DNA from: Blastococcus sp. TF02A-35
Lineage (GTDB): Bacteria; Actinomycetota; Actinomycetes; Mycobacteriales; Geodermatophilaceae
Direction of reading: 5' to 3'
DNA length: 64,000 nucleotides
Assembly: GCF_004571075.1 (NCBI RefSeq)
Contig: NZ_SPQP01000001.1
Coordinates: 121,142 to 185,141, forward strand
The first letter of the stretch is position 1; each line of letters begins with the position of its first letter. Below are positions 8,057 through 16,126 of the stretch, one piece after another. A program made the translations under genes and the position numbers. The notes under the pieces are model-generated. The model ran no database searches. It was given only the letters and a program-made list of their open reading frames with translations, and was not told the origin of the DNA.

Positions 8057-9268
8057 GTGATCGGCTGGCTGGACCTCGCCGCCGGCGCGTCCGGCGACAT
8101 GCTGCTCGGCGCCCTCGTGGACGCCGGGGTCCCGCTCGAGGTGCCCACGGAGGCCGTCGCGGCGTTGCACGTGGAACACCTGCGGCCGGCTGCCGAGCAG
8201 GTCTCCCGCCAGGGCCTGGGCGCCACGCACGTCCGCGTGGACGCCCCGGAGGCGGGCGGGCCCTCGACGTGGGATGACGTCCGCACCCTGCTCGGCGACA
8301 GCGCCCTGCCGCCGGCCGTGCGCGACGGCTCCCTCGCCGTGCTCGAGCGGCTGGTCGCCGCGCAGGCACGGGCGCGCCGGGTGGAGCCGGAGGACGTGCT
8401 CGTCCACGAGCTGGGCGGGCTCGGCGCGCTGGCCGACGTCGTGGGGGTCGTGGCCGCCCTGGAGTACCTGGAGCTGGACCGGCTGACGGCCTCCCCGGTC
8501 GCGCTGGGCAGCGGCTCCGTCCGCGGCCCGCACGGCGTCGTCCCGGTCCCCGCGCCGGCCGTGCTCGACCTGCTCGCCGGCCTGCCGGTGCACGCGGGGG
8601 CCCGGCCGACCGAGATGTGCACGCCCACCGCAGCCGCGCTGCTGGCGGCCCGGGTGGACGAGTGGACGCCGCTGCCCGCGCTGCGCCCGACCCGGGTGGG
8701 CACCGGCGCCGGCGCGGAGGACCCCGACGAGCTGCCCAACGTCGTCCGGCTGGTCCTGGGCGAGCCCTCGCGGCCCGCGCCGCTCCTGCCGGTCGTCGTG
8801 GAGGCCAACGTCGACGACCTGGACCCCCGGCTCTGGCCCGGCGTGCTGGACGCGGTGCTCGCCGCCGGCGCCTCCGACGCGTGGCTGACGCCGATCCTGG
8901 TGCAGCACGGCCGGCCGGCGCACATGCTCTCGGCCCTGTGCCGGCCCGACGTCCTGAACCCGGTCCAGTCCGCCGTCTTCTCCAGCACCTCCACCACCGG
9001 CATGCGGGTCGTCGAGGTCCGCAAGGTCGCGCTCGAGCGCACGCAGGCCGCCGTCGACGTCCTCGGCGGGCAGGTGGGCGTGAAGGTCGCCGCCGCGGGC
9101 GAGCGCGTGGTGAACGTGAGCGTCGAGTTCGAGGACGTCGTCGCGCTGGCCGGCGAGCGCGGGCTGCCGGTCAAGGAGGTGCTCCGCGCGGCCACCGCCG
9201 CCGCGGAGGCCGCCTACCCGGCCGACCCGGCCTCGCGGCTGGAGGACGCTCCCCCGCTCTGGGAGTGA
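8057..9268 (+). CDS. larC: Nickel-pincer cofactor nickel insertase LarC
   Basis: The 403-residue protein begins WLDLAAGASGDMLLGAL, the N-terminal signature of the LarC family, and contains the matching GSGSVRGPHG, TPTAAALL and EANVDDLDP segments. LarC inserts nickel into the sulfur-loaded pyridinium nucleotide in a CTP-dependent reaction, the last step of nickel-pincer nucleotide synthesis for lactate-racemase-type enzymes. Here it is a single continuous frame, unlike the frameshifted larC1/larC2 of some lactobacilli. It starts at a GTG 22 bases after the GGDEF-LarB gene with only a weak AGGCGG site, so coupling to the upstream gene is likely. No larE or larA is present in the window. Confidence 0.9.
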   Translation: MIGWLDLAAGASGDMLLGALVDAGVPLEVPTEAVAALHVEHLRPAAEQVSRQGLGATHVRVDAPEAGGPSTWDDVRTLLGDSALPPAVRDGSLAVLERLVAAQARARRVEPEDVLVHELGGLGALADVVGVVAALEYLELDRLTASPVALGSGSVRGPHGVVPVPAPAVLDLLAGLPVHAGARPTEMCTPTAAALLAARVDEWTPLPALRPTRVGTGAGAEDPDELPNVVRLVLGEPSRPAPLLPVVVEANVDDLDPRLWPGVLDAVLAAGASDAWLTPILVQHGRPAHMLSALCRPDVLNPVQSAVFSSTSTTGMRVVEVRKVALERTQAAVDVLGGQVGVKVAAAGERVVNVSVEFEDVVALAGERGLPVKEVLRAATAAAEAAYPADPASRLEDAPPLWE

Positions 9269-9471
9269 CCGCCCGCCCGCCCTCGCCCCAGGAGTAGCGG
9301 GGCGCCCGGGGGTACACCGGCCCGCACCGGTGAGGCGGGAACCGCCGGAACGGCCTGCGGGGTGACCCGTGCGGGGGAACTGGCCCGCGAGCGCTCAACC
9401 AGCTCCGCGTCCGCGCCGTTGCGGAACTGACGGGACCGGAGCCGCCGGTCGGTGTGCGGAAGGACCCCCAG
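9269..9471. other. Gene-free leader upstream of the GAF-PAS-GGDEF gene
   Basis: The 203 bases between larC and the next gene are very GC-rich and hold several short potential stems, including GGCGG-GAAC-CGCC and GGG-TGA-CCC. I do not recognise a known riboswitch in it, and it lacks the conserved blocks of the GEMM c-di-GMP riboswitch as I know them. It probably contains the promoter of the downstream cyclase. Confidence 0.4.
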
Positions 9472-10920
9472 ATGGCCAGCACGGTGGAGCCCTCTCCGGA
9501 GCTCCGCCGTCCCGGTGCCCTGGCGGACGACCTCGGCCACTCGGCGCTCGACTCCGACGCCGCCCTCGACGGCCTGGTGCGGGTGGCCGCGGCGGTCACC
9601 GGGATGCGGTTCGCGGCGGTCGTCACCATGGACACCCCCGTCATGCGGATCATGTCCGACCACGGCTTCCGCGGAGCCTCCTGGCCGCGCGAGGGCTCGA
9701 TCATCGCCACCGTCATGGAGCGCGGCCCGGGCGTGCAGTGCTGCTCGGACATCGCTGCCGAGTCCCAGTTCAGCGGCAGCCCCTGGGCCGACGGGCGGCG
9801 CGGCCGGATCCGGGCCTTCGCCTGCGTGCCGGTCCTCGTCGACGGCGTCCGGCTGGCCGGGCTGTGCGTCTTCGACGACCAGCCGCACGACTTCACCGAC
9901 GACGAGCAGGCCCGCCTCGCCGACGTCGCCGCCGCCGTCGCCTCCCTGGTGCAGGCGCGGCAGCAGGCGCGCACGCTCGCCGACCTGGCGGCCGCCAGCC
10001 AGCTCGCCCGCGCCGAGGTCAGCCGCGCGCACGAGGAGCTGGCCCGCTCCACCGCGTTCACCGAGGCCCTGCTGGAGGTGCTGCCCGTCGCCGTGGTCGG
10101 CGCGGACGCCGAGGGCCGGGTCACCCTCTTCAACGCGACCAGCCGCGAGTGGCACGGCGTGGACGCGGACCCGACCGTGGGGAGGTCCGAGATCCCCGAG
10201 ACCTACTCCCTCACCGACGTCGACGGCCGGCCGCTGGAGCCCCACGAGGTGCCGCTCTGGCGGATCTACGCGGAGGGCAAGCTGGACGGCCTGGAGTCGG
10301 GCATCACCGTGCCCGGGCGGCCGACCCGCATCGTCGCCGCGGCCGGCGCGCAGGTGCTCGACGACGACGGCAACCTGCTGGGCGTCGTCGCGGTGCTGCA
10401 CGACGTGACCGCGCAGCGGGAGCTGGAGGCCGCGCTGCGCGAGGCCGCGCTGCACGACCCGCTCACCGGCCTCCCCAACCGCAACCTGCTGCTGGACCGG
10501 CTGGACCAGAGCCTGGCCGCCGCCGAGCGGGCGCAGCGCACCATGGCGGTCCTCTACTGCGACCTGGACGGGTTCAAGCCCGTCAACGACTCCGCCGGCC
10601 ACGCCGCCGGCGACGAGGTGCTCGTCGAGGCGGCCCGCCGCCTGGCCGGCGCCATCCGGCCGGGCGACACCGTCGCGCGGATCGGCGGTGACGAGTTCGT
10701 CGTGCTCTGCCCGGAGGTCGGCAGCGAGCAGGCGGCCCAGGTGATCGCCGACCGCATCACCGCCGCGTTCGAGCAGCCGCTGCGCCGGGCCAACGGCGCC
10801 GAGCACTCCGTCGGCATCAGCATCGGCGTGACCCTCTGCGGCCCGGGCGACACCCCCGACACGGCCCTGGCCAGCTCCGACGCCGCGATGTACCGGGTGA
10901 AGGCCAGCCGCCGCCGCTGA
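9472..10920 (+). CDS. GAF-PAS-GGDEF diguanylate cyclase
   Basis: The 482-residue protein has a GAF domain (about 35-165), a short helical connector, a PAS domain (about 195-310) and a GGDEF domain (about 325-478). The catalytic loop is a canonical GGDEF (405-409), with the inhibitory I-site RPGD at 396-399. It should make c-di-GMP under control of ligands or redox state sensed by GAF and PAS. The GAF contains a CC pair (GVQCCSDIA) that could be redox-active or bind a cofactor, which is speculation. No membrane helices are seen. ATG 9472 is preferred over GTG 9454 because a GGAAGGA stretch is 7-8 bases upstream. Confidence 0.92.
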   Translation: MASTVEPSPELRRPGALADDLGHSALDSDAALDGLVRVAAAVTGMRFAAVVTMDTPVMRIMSDHGFRGASWPREGSIIATVMERGPGVQCCSDIAAESQFSGSPWADGRRGRIRAFACVPVLVDGVRLAGLCVFDDQPHDFTDDEQARLADVAAAVASLVQARQQARTLADLAAASQLARAEVSRAHEELARSTAFTEALLEVLPVAVVGADAEGRVTLFNATSREWHGVDADPTVGRSEIPETYSLTDVDGRPLEPHEVPLWRIYAEGKLDGLESGITVPGRPTRIVAAAGAQVLDDDGNLLGVVAVLHDVTAQRELEAALREAALHDPLTGLPNRNLLLDRLDQSLAAAERAQRTMAVLYCDLDGFKPVNDSAGHAAGDEVLVEAARRLAGAIRPGDTVARIGGDEFVVLCPEVGSEQAAQVIADRITAAFEQPLRRANGAEHSVGISIGVTLCGPGDTPDTALASSDAAMYRVKASRRR

Positions 10921-11028
10921 CCGGCTCCACCGGCCGCGGGAGGTGGCCGGACCGACCGCTACCGTGGTCGGCCGAGAGACCGCCTGCCCGAGCACCGCCC
11001 GGCAGCGCCGCGCGGAGGAGGGTTCGTC

Positions 11029-11622
11029 GTGATCTGGTCGGTCGTGCTGGCCGCGTTCGTCCTGGTGCTCCCGGTGGAGCTGCCCGACAAGACGCTCTTC
11101 GCCAGCCTGGTCCTGGCCACCCGGTTCCCGCCGCTGCCGGTGTTCGTCGGCGTCGGGACGGCGTTCGGCCTCCAGGTCGCCATCGCCGTCACCGCCGGCT
11201 CGCTGCTGTCGCTGCTGCCCGAGGCCCTGGTCACCGGCGTGGTCGCGGTGCTCTTCCTGGTCGGCGCGGTTCTCCTGTGGCGCAGCGCCGGGGACGTCGA
11301 GGACGGCGGGGAGACTGCCGAGGCCCGCGAGCAGACGTCGTTCCTGCGCGCGGCCGCCATCTCCTTCGGTGTCCTCTTCGCCGCCGAGTGGGGCGACCTG
11401 TCGCAGCTGGCCACCGCCGGCCTGGCGGCCCGCTACGAGGAGCCGCTGTCGGTCTTCGTCGGGGCGTGGGCGGCGCTGCTCGTCGTCTCCGGCCTCGCGG
11501 TGTTCCTCGGCAAGAAGCTGGCCGACAAGCTGCCCATCGCGCTCATCCGGCGGGTGGCGGCGGGGCTGTTCCTCCTCTTCGCGGTGGTCGCGGTCGTGGA
11601 GACCGTCCGCGCGCTCGCCTGA
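11029..11622 (+). CDS. TMEM165/GDT1 family cation transporter
   Basis: This 197-residue protein has six or seven hydrophobic helices arranged as two repeats. Each repeat carries a form of the family motif E-x-G-D-K/R-T: ELPDKT at 17-22 and EWGDLSQ at 120-126. Both depart from the consensus, the first by proline for glycine and the second by Leu-Ser for Lys-Thr. GDT1/UPF0016 proteins exchange manganese or calcium for protons. A manganese export role would fit an organism with a manganese catalase, but that link is inference. The GTG start has GGAGGAGG 7 bases upstream, and a TACCGT hexamer near 10961 may be its -10 element. Confidence 0.88.
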   Translation: MIWSVVLAAFVLVLPVELPDKTLFASLVLATRFPPLPVFVGVGTAFGLQVAIAVTAGSLLSLLPEALVTGVVAVLFLVGAVLLWRSAGDVEDGGETAEAREQTSFLRAAAISFGVLFAAEWGDLSQLATAGLAARYEEPLSVFVGAWAALLVVSGLAVFLGKKLADKLPIALIRRVAAGLFLLFAVVAVVETVRALA

Positions 11623-11635
11623 CCACCTCCTTCGA

Positions 11636-11667
11636 GGTTCGTCGAACGAACCCAGCCGCGTTAGGCT
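11636..11667 (+). promoter_or_regulatory. Inverted-repeat operator and leaderless promoter of the HxlR gene
   Basis: GGTTCGT-CGA-ACGAACC (11636-11652) is a perfect 7-base inverted repeat. It is followed by a TAGGCT -10 hexamer (11662-11667) that ends 6 bases before ATG 11674. The repeat covers the expected -35 region, so binding by the HxlR protein itself would give autorepression. Confidence 0.6.
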
Positions 11668-11673
11668 GCACCC

Positions 11674-12141
11674 ATGAGCGAGGCCTCGTGGGACCGGTCG
11701 CAGTGCTCGGTCGCGGGCACGCTGGCCGTGGTGGGTGAGAAGTGGAGCCTGCTCGTGCTGCGGGAGGCGTCCCACGGCGTCCGCCGGTTCGCCGACATCC
11801 AGCGGTACACGGGTGCGCCCAAGGCCGTGCTGACCGACCGGCTGGCCACGCTCGTCGAGCACGGCATCCTGCGCCGGGTGCCCTACCAGGCCGAGGGCGA
11901 GCGCCAGCGGCACGAGTACCGGCTCACCGCCAAGGGGCTGGACCTGGTCCCGACCCTGGTGGCGCTCATGGAGTGGGGCGACAAGTACCTCGCCGACGGC
12001 GAGGTGCCGCCGATGGCCCTGGAGCACCGCAGCTGCGGGGCGCCGGTCCACCTGGAGCTGCGCTGCGACGAGGGGCACGAGCTGGCCTCCGCCCGCGAGA
12101 TCCACGCCGTCCCGAAGGGCGCGGCGCTCAGCCCCCGCTGA
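11674..12141 (+). CDS. HxlR-family winged-helix transcriptional regulator
   Basis: The 155-residue protein matches the HxlR family: an N-terminal CSVAGTLAVVGEKWSLLVLR block with the conserved cysteine at position 11, then a winged helix ending RRVPYQAEGERQRHEYRLT. HxlR proteins often respond to electrophiles or redox stress through that cysteine. A C-terminal extension of about 45 residues carries two cysteines (CGAPVHLELRC) that may form a small metal or disulfide site. The start follows a TAGGCT hexamer by 6 bases, so the transcript is probably leaderless. The 3' end overlaps the convergent methyltransferase by 14 bases. Confidence 0.93.
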   Translation: MSEASWDRSQCSVAGTLAVVGEKWSLLVLREASHGVRRFADIQRYTGAPKAVLTDRLATLVEHGILRRVPYQAEGERQRHEYRLTAKGLDLVPTLVALMEWGDKYLADGEVPPMALEHRSCGAPVHLELRCDEGHELASAREIHAVPKGAALSPR

Positions 12142-12844
12142 CCCGCGGCCGCGCGACCAGCACCCGGAACAGGTTCTCCAGCCGGTAGCCGCCGTCGCCC
12201 GTGCCGAACGACTCGACCGCCTCGAGCACCGAGTCGCGCACCGCGTCGGCGCCCGACCGCTGGACGGCCGCGCGGGCGACCGGTGTGGCCAGCAGGGGGC
12301 GGAGCAGCTCGTCCTCGTCGGCGTAGTCGAACGGCACGACCACCTCGTCGAGCCGCTCCACCACCAGCCCGGCCCGCTCGGCCATCGCGCGCAGCCGGGC
12401 GGGCTCGCTCACCGCGGCCGGGCGCTGCGGCCGCCGCGGCGCCAGCGCCTCCTGCAGCACGCGGAGGTCGCACTCGGAGTCGCGGCCCCACACCGTCGCC
12501 GCCACGACGGCACCCACGCGGCCGGCCCGGTGCAGCACCGCGACCGGGTCGGCGACGTGCATCAGCAGCTGCACGGCGGCCACCACGTCGAACGGGCCCG
12601 GCGGTGGGTCCTGCGCGTGCCGGACCAGGAAGGTGCCCTCCGGGACGGCGGCGGCCGCCTGCTCGACGGCGCCGTCGTCGAGGTCGACGCCGGTCACCGC
12701 GGCACCCCGGCCGGCCGCCGCCCGGGCGAGGAGGCCCGTGCCGCAGCCGAGGTCGAGCAGGCGGGTGCCGGCGCCGACCGCCGTCGCGTCGAGCACCGCC
12801 TCGTGCAGCGGCGCGCCCCAGCCGCTCGGTCCCTCGTCGCTCAT
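12128..12844 (-). CDS. SAM-dependent methyltransferase (class I)
   Basis: The 238-residue protein has a Rossmann methyltransferase core with motif I LLDLGCGTG (29-37), an acidic residue after strand 2 (GVDLDD) and a motif IV-like FDVVAAVQLLMH. The substrate is unknown. The C-terminal part (PFDYADEDELLRPLL) resembles small-molecule methyltransferases encoded next to regulators. It is divergent from the TipA-like regulator and convergent with the HxlR gene. ATG 12844 is supported by a TAGGGT hexamer 7 bases upstream (minus strand 12852-12857). Confidence 0.85.
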   Translation of the reverse strand: MSDEGPSGWGAPLHEAVLDATAVGAGTRLLDLGCGTGLLARAAAGRGAAVTGVDLDDGAVEQAAAAVPEGTFLVRHAQDPPPGPFDVVAAVQLLMHVADPVAVLHRAGRVGAVVAATVWGRDSECDLRVLQEALAPRRPQRPAAVSEPARLRAMAERAGLVVERLDEVVVPFDYADEDELLRPLLATPVARAAVQRSGADAVRDSVLEAVESFGTGDGGYRLENLFRVLVARPRVSGG

Positions 12845-12880
12845 CGGGTCGACCCTAGGCGCCGTCGTCGGGAAAGCTGC

Positions 12881-12911
12881 TTGACCCTGACGCGACGTCA
12901 GGCCCGACGCT
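12881..12911 (+). promoter_or_regulatory. MerR-type promoter of the TipA-like gene
   Basis: A -35 box TTGACC (12881-12886) and a plausible -10 GACGCT (12906-12911) are separated by 19 bases, the long spacing typical of MerR-activated promoters. Between them lies a perfect dyad CCTGACG-CGA-CGTCAGG (12886-12902). This is the expected position for a MerR-family activator to untwist the DNA. Confidence 0.65.
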
Positions 12912-12938
12912 CGTCGTCGTCAAGGGAGGAGGGGCCCC

Positions 12939-13691
12939 ATGAACGTAGGCGAGGTCGCCGCGCTGGCCGGCGTCACGGTGCGCACGCTGCACCACTACGA
13001 CCGGATCGGCCTGCTGCAGCCGTCCGGGCGGACGGCGGCCGGCTACCGGCAGTACTCGCCGGCCGATCTGGACCGGCTGCACCAGGTGCTGCTGTACCGC
13101 GAGCTCGGGTTCCCCCTCGAGGAGGTCGCGACCCTGCTGGACGACCCGTCCGCCGATCCCGCGGAGCACCTGCGGCGGCAGCACCGGCTGCTGCGGGACC
13201 GGCTGGAGCGGACGTCGGCGATGGTCGCGGCCGTCGAGAAGGAGATGGAGGCGAGAGCGATGGGAATCTCCCTGACCCCGGAGGAGCGGTTCGAGGTGTT
13301 CGGCGACTGGCTGCCCGAGGAGTACGCCGCCGAGGCCGAGGAGAAGTGGGGCGGGACCGACGCCTGGGCGCAGTCCCAGCAGCGGACCCGCGCCATGTCC
13401 AAGGACGACTGGCTGCGGGTGAAGGCCGAGAGCGACGACGTCGAGGCCCGGTTCGCGGCCGCGCTGCGCTCGGGGGTCCCGGCCGACTCGGAGCAGGCGA
13501 TGGACCTCGCCGAGGAGCACCGGCAGCAGATCAGCCGGAACTTCTACGACTGCTCCCCGGAGATGCACGCGGGCCTGGGCCGGATGTACGTGGAGGACGA
13601 GCGGTTCACCGCGTACTACGAGCGGGTCGCGCCCGGCCTCGCGCAGTACGTGAGCACCGCCGTCCAGGCCAACGCCGCCCGCCACGCCTGA
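12939..13691 (+). CDS. MerR-family regulator with TipAS antibiotic-recognition domain
   Basis: The 250-residue protein has a MerR helix-turn-helix (about 1-70; VRTLHHYDRIGLLQPSGR), a coiled-coil dimerisation helix (75-105) and a C-terminal TipAS-type domain (about 108-245). In Streptomyces TipAL the latter binds thiopeptide antibiotics and the protein activates its own gene. An internal ATG at residue 108 (MGISLTPEE) could produce the ligand-binding domain alone, as happens with TipAS in S. lividans; whether it does here is inference. A GGAGGAGG ribosome site precedes the ATG. The dyad-bearing promoter immediately upstream is the likely autoregulatory target. Confidence 0.92.
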   Translation: MNVGEVAALAGVTVRTLHHYDRIGLLQPSGRTAAGYRQYSPADLDRLHQVLLYRELGFPLEEVATLLDDPSADPAEHLRRQHRLLRDRLERTSAMVAAVEKEMEARAMGISLTPEERFEVFGDWLPEEYAAEAEEKWGGTDAWAQSQQRTRAMSKDDWLRVKAESDDVEARFAAALRSGVPADSEQAMDLAEEHRQQISRNFYDCSPEMHAGLGRMYVEDERFTAYYERVAPGLAQYVSTAVQANAARHA

Positions 13692-13698
13692 CCCGGCC

Positions 13699-13732
13699 GA
13701 GAGGGGCCGACATGGCCATTTCGGCCCCTCTC
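13699..13732. repeat. Dispersed palindrome family A, copy 1 (terminator-like)
   Basis: A 12-base perfect inverted repeat, GAGAGGGGCCGA and TCGGCCCCTCTC, flanks a loop containing ATGGCCAT. It lies between the convergent TipA-like and methyltransferase genes and probably terminates both, though it has no U-tract. The same core recurs at 28858 and near 63741. Confidence 0.75.
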
Positions 13733-14525
13733 AGAGGCGGATCAGCAGCTCGCCGTGCAGCATGCCGAGCCAGCCGTCGTCGGCGTCCCGCCACCGTCGC
13801 CAGGCGCCGGCGACCTCCTCCAGCTCGGCGGGTGTGGCCAGCCCGTAGGCCACCGCCTGCTCGGCGAAGGACGACGACGTCGCCCGGCCGGCCCACGAGT
13901 TGCCCCACCACTGCCGCTCGGCCGGGGTGGCGAAGCACCAGGACGACGTCGTCGCCGTGACGTCGCGCAGGCCGGCCGCGTGCGCCCAGGCCAGCAGCCG
14001 GCGCCCGGCGTCGGGCTCGGCGTCGTTGCGCCGCGCCACCTGCCCGTACAGCTCCAGCCACCGGTCCAGCCCGCGGTCGGGCGGGAACCACGTGGTCGCC
14101 GCGTAGTCCACGTCCCGGACGGCGAGCACGCCACCCGGCCGGCAGACGCGGGCCATCTCCCGCAGCGCGGCCACCGGGTCGGTCAGGTGCTGCAGGACCT
14201 GGTGGGCGTGCACCACGTCGAACGAGCCGTCGGGGAGGTCGAGCGCGTAGACGTCGCCGACGCGGAAGCCGACCTCCACGCCGGCGCGGGCCGCGGCGGT
14301 CCGCGCCTCGTCGAGCGGGTCCGGCGAGAGGTCGAGCCCGAGCACCCGGCCGGGCGCGACGCGTGCGGCCAGGTCGACGGTGATCGTGCCCGGCCCGCAC
14401 CCCACGTCGAGCAGGTCCAGGCCCGGGCGCAGCGAGGGCAGGAGGTAGGACGCGGAGTTCTCCGCCGTCCGCCAGCGGTGGGACTGCAGGACCGGCTCCG
14501 CGTGCCCGTGCGTGTAGGTGTCCAC
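13731..14525 (-). CDS. SAM-dependent methyltransferase (UbiE-like)
   Basis: The 264-residue protein has a clear class I methyltransferase fold: motif I LLDVGCGPGT (38-47), GLDLSPDPLDEA after strand 2, and HAHQVLQHLTDPVAAL followed by VCRPGGVLAVRD as motifs IV-VI. The N-terminus (HRWRTAENSASYLL) and the C-terminal SSWCFATPAERQWW resemble the UbiE/MenG-like group that methylates small aromatic or lipid substrates; the actual substrate is unknown. GTG 14525 is used, with AGGGGAG about 11 bases upstream. The last two codons overlap the palindrome shared with the convergent regulator gene. Confidence 0.88.
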   Translation of the reverse strand: MDTYTHGHAEPVLQSHRWRTAENSASYLLPSLRPGLDLLDVGCGPGTITVDLAARVAPGRVLGLDLSPDPLDEARTAAARAGVEVGFRVGDVYALDLPDGSFDVVHAHQVLQHLTDPVAALREMARVCRPGGVLAVRDVDYAATTWFPPDRGLDRWLELYGQVARRNDAEPDAGRRLLAWAHAAGLRDVTATTSSWCFATPAERQWWGNSWAGRATSSSFAEQAVAYGLATPAELEEVAGAWRRWRDADDGWLGMLHGELLIRL

Positions 14526-14585
14526 GGGGAAGTGCTACTCCCCTCGTCCCACTCTGCGAAACCGCTTTCCCGCATGTTGGGACGG

Positions 14586-16088
14586 TCAGCCCTCGGCCAG
14601 CACCTGCTCGGCGACGGCGACCGCCCGCTCCCGGTCGGCCGGCACCAGCCCGATCCGGGTGCGGCGGTCCAGCAGGTCGGCGACCGAGCGCGCACCCTCG
14701 TGGCGGACGGCGAACCGCAGCTCCCCCACCGTCTCGTCGCGGCCGGCCACCACCAGCGCCGGGCCGAGGGACTCCACCAGCGGCGCCTCGGTGCCGTACC
14801 GGGCGACCAGCCGCTGTGGCGCGGCCACCCGCTCCAGCGCCACCCGCGGGGCCGAGCCCACGAGCGGCAGCCGCGCCGTCGTCGTCCGCCGCGCACCTCT
14901 GCCCAGCCGCGCGACCACCGCGTCGACGGCCTCCTCGGCCATCGCCCGGTAGGTCGTGAGCTTGCCGCCCACGACGGAGAGGACCGCTCCGTCCCAGCGC
15001 AGCAGGTGCTTGCGCGAGAGGTCCGCCGTCGCGTCGCCCGGGCCCGTGCCGGCCGACTCGGGCAGGACCAGCGGCCGCAGCCCGGCGTAGGCGCCCACCA
15101 GGTCCCCGCGGGCCAGCGGCTCGTCGAGCACCTGGTTCATGGTGTCCAGCAGCTGCTGCACCTCGCCGTCCGACGGCAGCGGGTCCTCGTCGGGCACCGG
15201 CCCGTCGACCGGCTCGTCGGTGAGGCCGAGGTAGACCAGGCCGCCGGGCTGCGGCAGGGCGAAGACGTACCGGGACCGCGAGCCGGGAAGCGGCACGGTC
15301 ATCGCCGCGGACGGCGACCCGAGGCGGTCGGCGGGGACGACGAGGTGCGACCCCCGCGAGGGCACCAGCCGGATCCCCGGCGCCAGCTGCTGCGACCAGA
15401 CACCGGCCGCGTTGACCACGACGCCGGCCCGCAGCGACAGGTCCGCGCCGTCCACCCGCACGTGCACGTCCGCGCTGTCGACAGCGCGCACCTCGGCCCC
15501 GGTCAGGACCCGCGCCCCGTACGCCGCGGCGGTCCGCGCGAGCGCCACCACGAGGCGGGCGTCGTCGGTGAGCTGCCCGTCCCAGAAGACGACGCCGCCG
15601 GCGCCGGGCCGCACGCCCGGGGTCAGCCGCGCGACGTCGTCGGCCCGCACCCGGCGGGTGGAGGGGAGCGAGCCGCGGCCGCCGGGCACCGACAGCCGGA
15701 CGGCGTCGCCCAGCCGCCCGCCCAGCTCGGCCAGCGCGGTCACGTCCCGCCCGGCGACGTCCGGCACCAGGAAGGGCAGCGGCCGCACCAGGTGCGCAGC
15801 GGTGGCACCCATCAGGACGGCGCGCTCGCGGGCGCTCTCCCGGGCCAGGCCGATCTCGCCGTGCGCCAGGTAGCGCAGCCCGCCGTGCACCAGCTTGGAG
15901 GACCAGCGGCTGGTGCCCGCGGCGAGGTCGGCCCGCTCGAGCAGCACGACCGACAGGCCGCGGGAGGCGGCGTCCAGGGCCACCCCGGCCCCGGTGACGC
16001 CGCCGCCGACGACCACGACGTCGACAGTCGAGCCGGGCAGCTCCGCCAGGTCCCGGGTACGCCGGCCGGGCGACAGCGACCCGATCAC
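14586..16088 (-). CDS. glpD: Aerobic glycerol-3-phosphate dehydrogenase
   Basis: This 500-residue FAD enzyme oxidises sn-glycerol 3-phosphate to dihydroxyacetone phosphate and passes electrons to the quinone pool. The FAD motif GGGVTG is at 28-33, followed by SRGLSVVLLERADLAAGTS and SSKLVHGGLRYL, both diagnostic of GlpD. GGKLTTYRAMAEEAVD is the C-terminal FAD-contact signature. GTG 16088 has a GGGGGAG ribosome site. The gene diverges, with only 38 bases between, from an alkyl-DHAP-synthase-like flavoenzyme, a pairing that suggests linked handling of glycerol and DHAP. No glpK or glpF is in the window. Confidence 0.95.
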   Translation of the reverse strand: MIGSLSPGRRTRDLAELPGSTVDVVVVGGGVTGAGVALDAASRGLSVVLLERADLAAGTSRWSSKLVHGGLRYLAHGEIGLARESARERAVLMGATAAHLVRPLPFLVPDVAGRDVTALAELGGRLGDAVRLSVPGGRGSLPSTRRVRADDVARLTPGVRPGAGGVVFWDGQLTDDARLVVALARTAAAYGARVLTGAEVRAVDSADVHVRVDGADLSLRAGVVVNAAGVWSQQLAPGIRLVPSRGSHLVVPADRLGSPSAAMTVPLPGSRSRYVFALPQPGGLVYLGLTDEPVDGPVPDEDPLPSDGEVQQLLDTMNQVLDEPLARGDLVGAYAGLRPLVLPESAGTGPGDATADLSRKHLLRWDGAVLSVVGGKLTTYRAMAEEAVDAVVARLGRGARRTTTARLPLVGSAPRVALERVAAPQRLVARYGTEAPLVESLGPALVVAGRDETVGELRFAVRHEGARSVADLLDRRTRIGLVPADRERAVAVAEQVLAEG

Positions 16089-16126
16089 CTGGCTCTCCCC
16101 CTGGTGGGCACCGGCAGACTGTAGCC

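Noticed and set aside
5338..9195. A 1285-residue open frame on the minus strand
   Set aside because: It lies opposite the GGDEF-LarB and larC genes, has low-complexity Arg/Gly/Ala composition and no recognisable domain. Long antisense frames are expected at this GC content.
9214..12105. A 963-residue minus-strand open frame
   Set aside because: It covers three clear plus-strand genes and shows only composition typical of a shadow frame.
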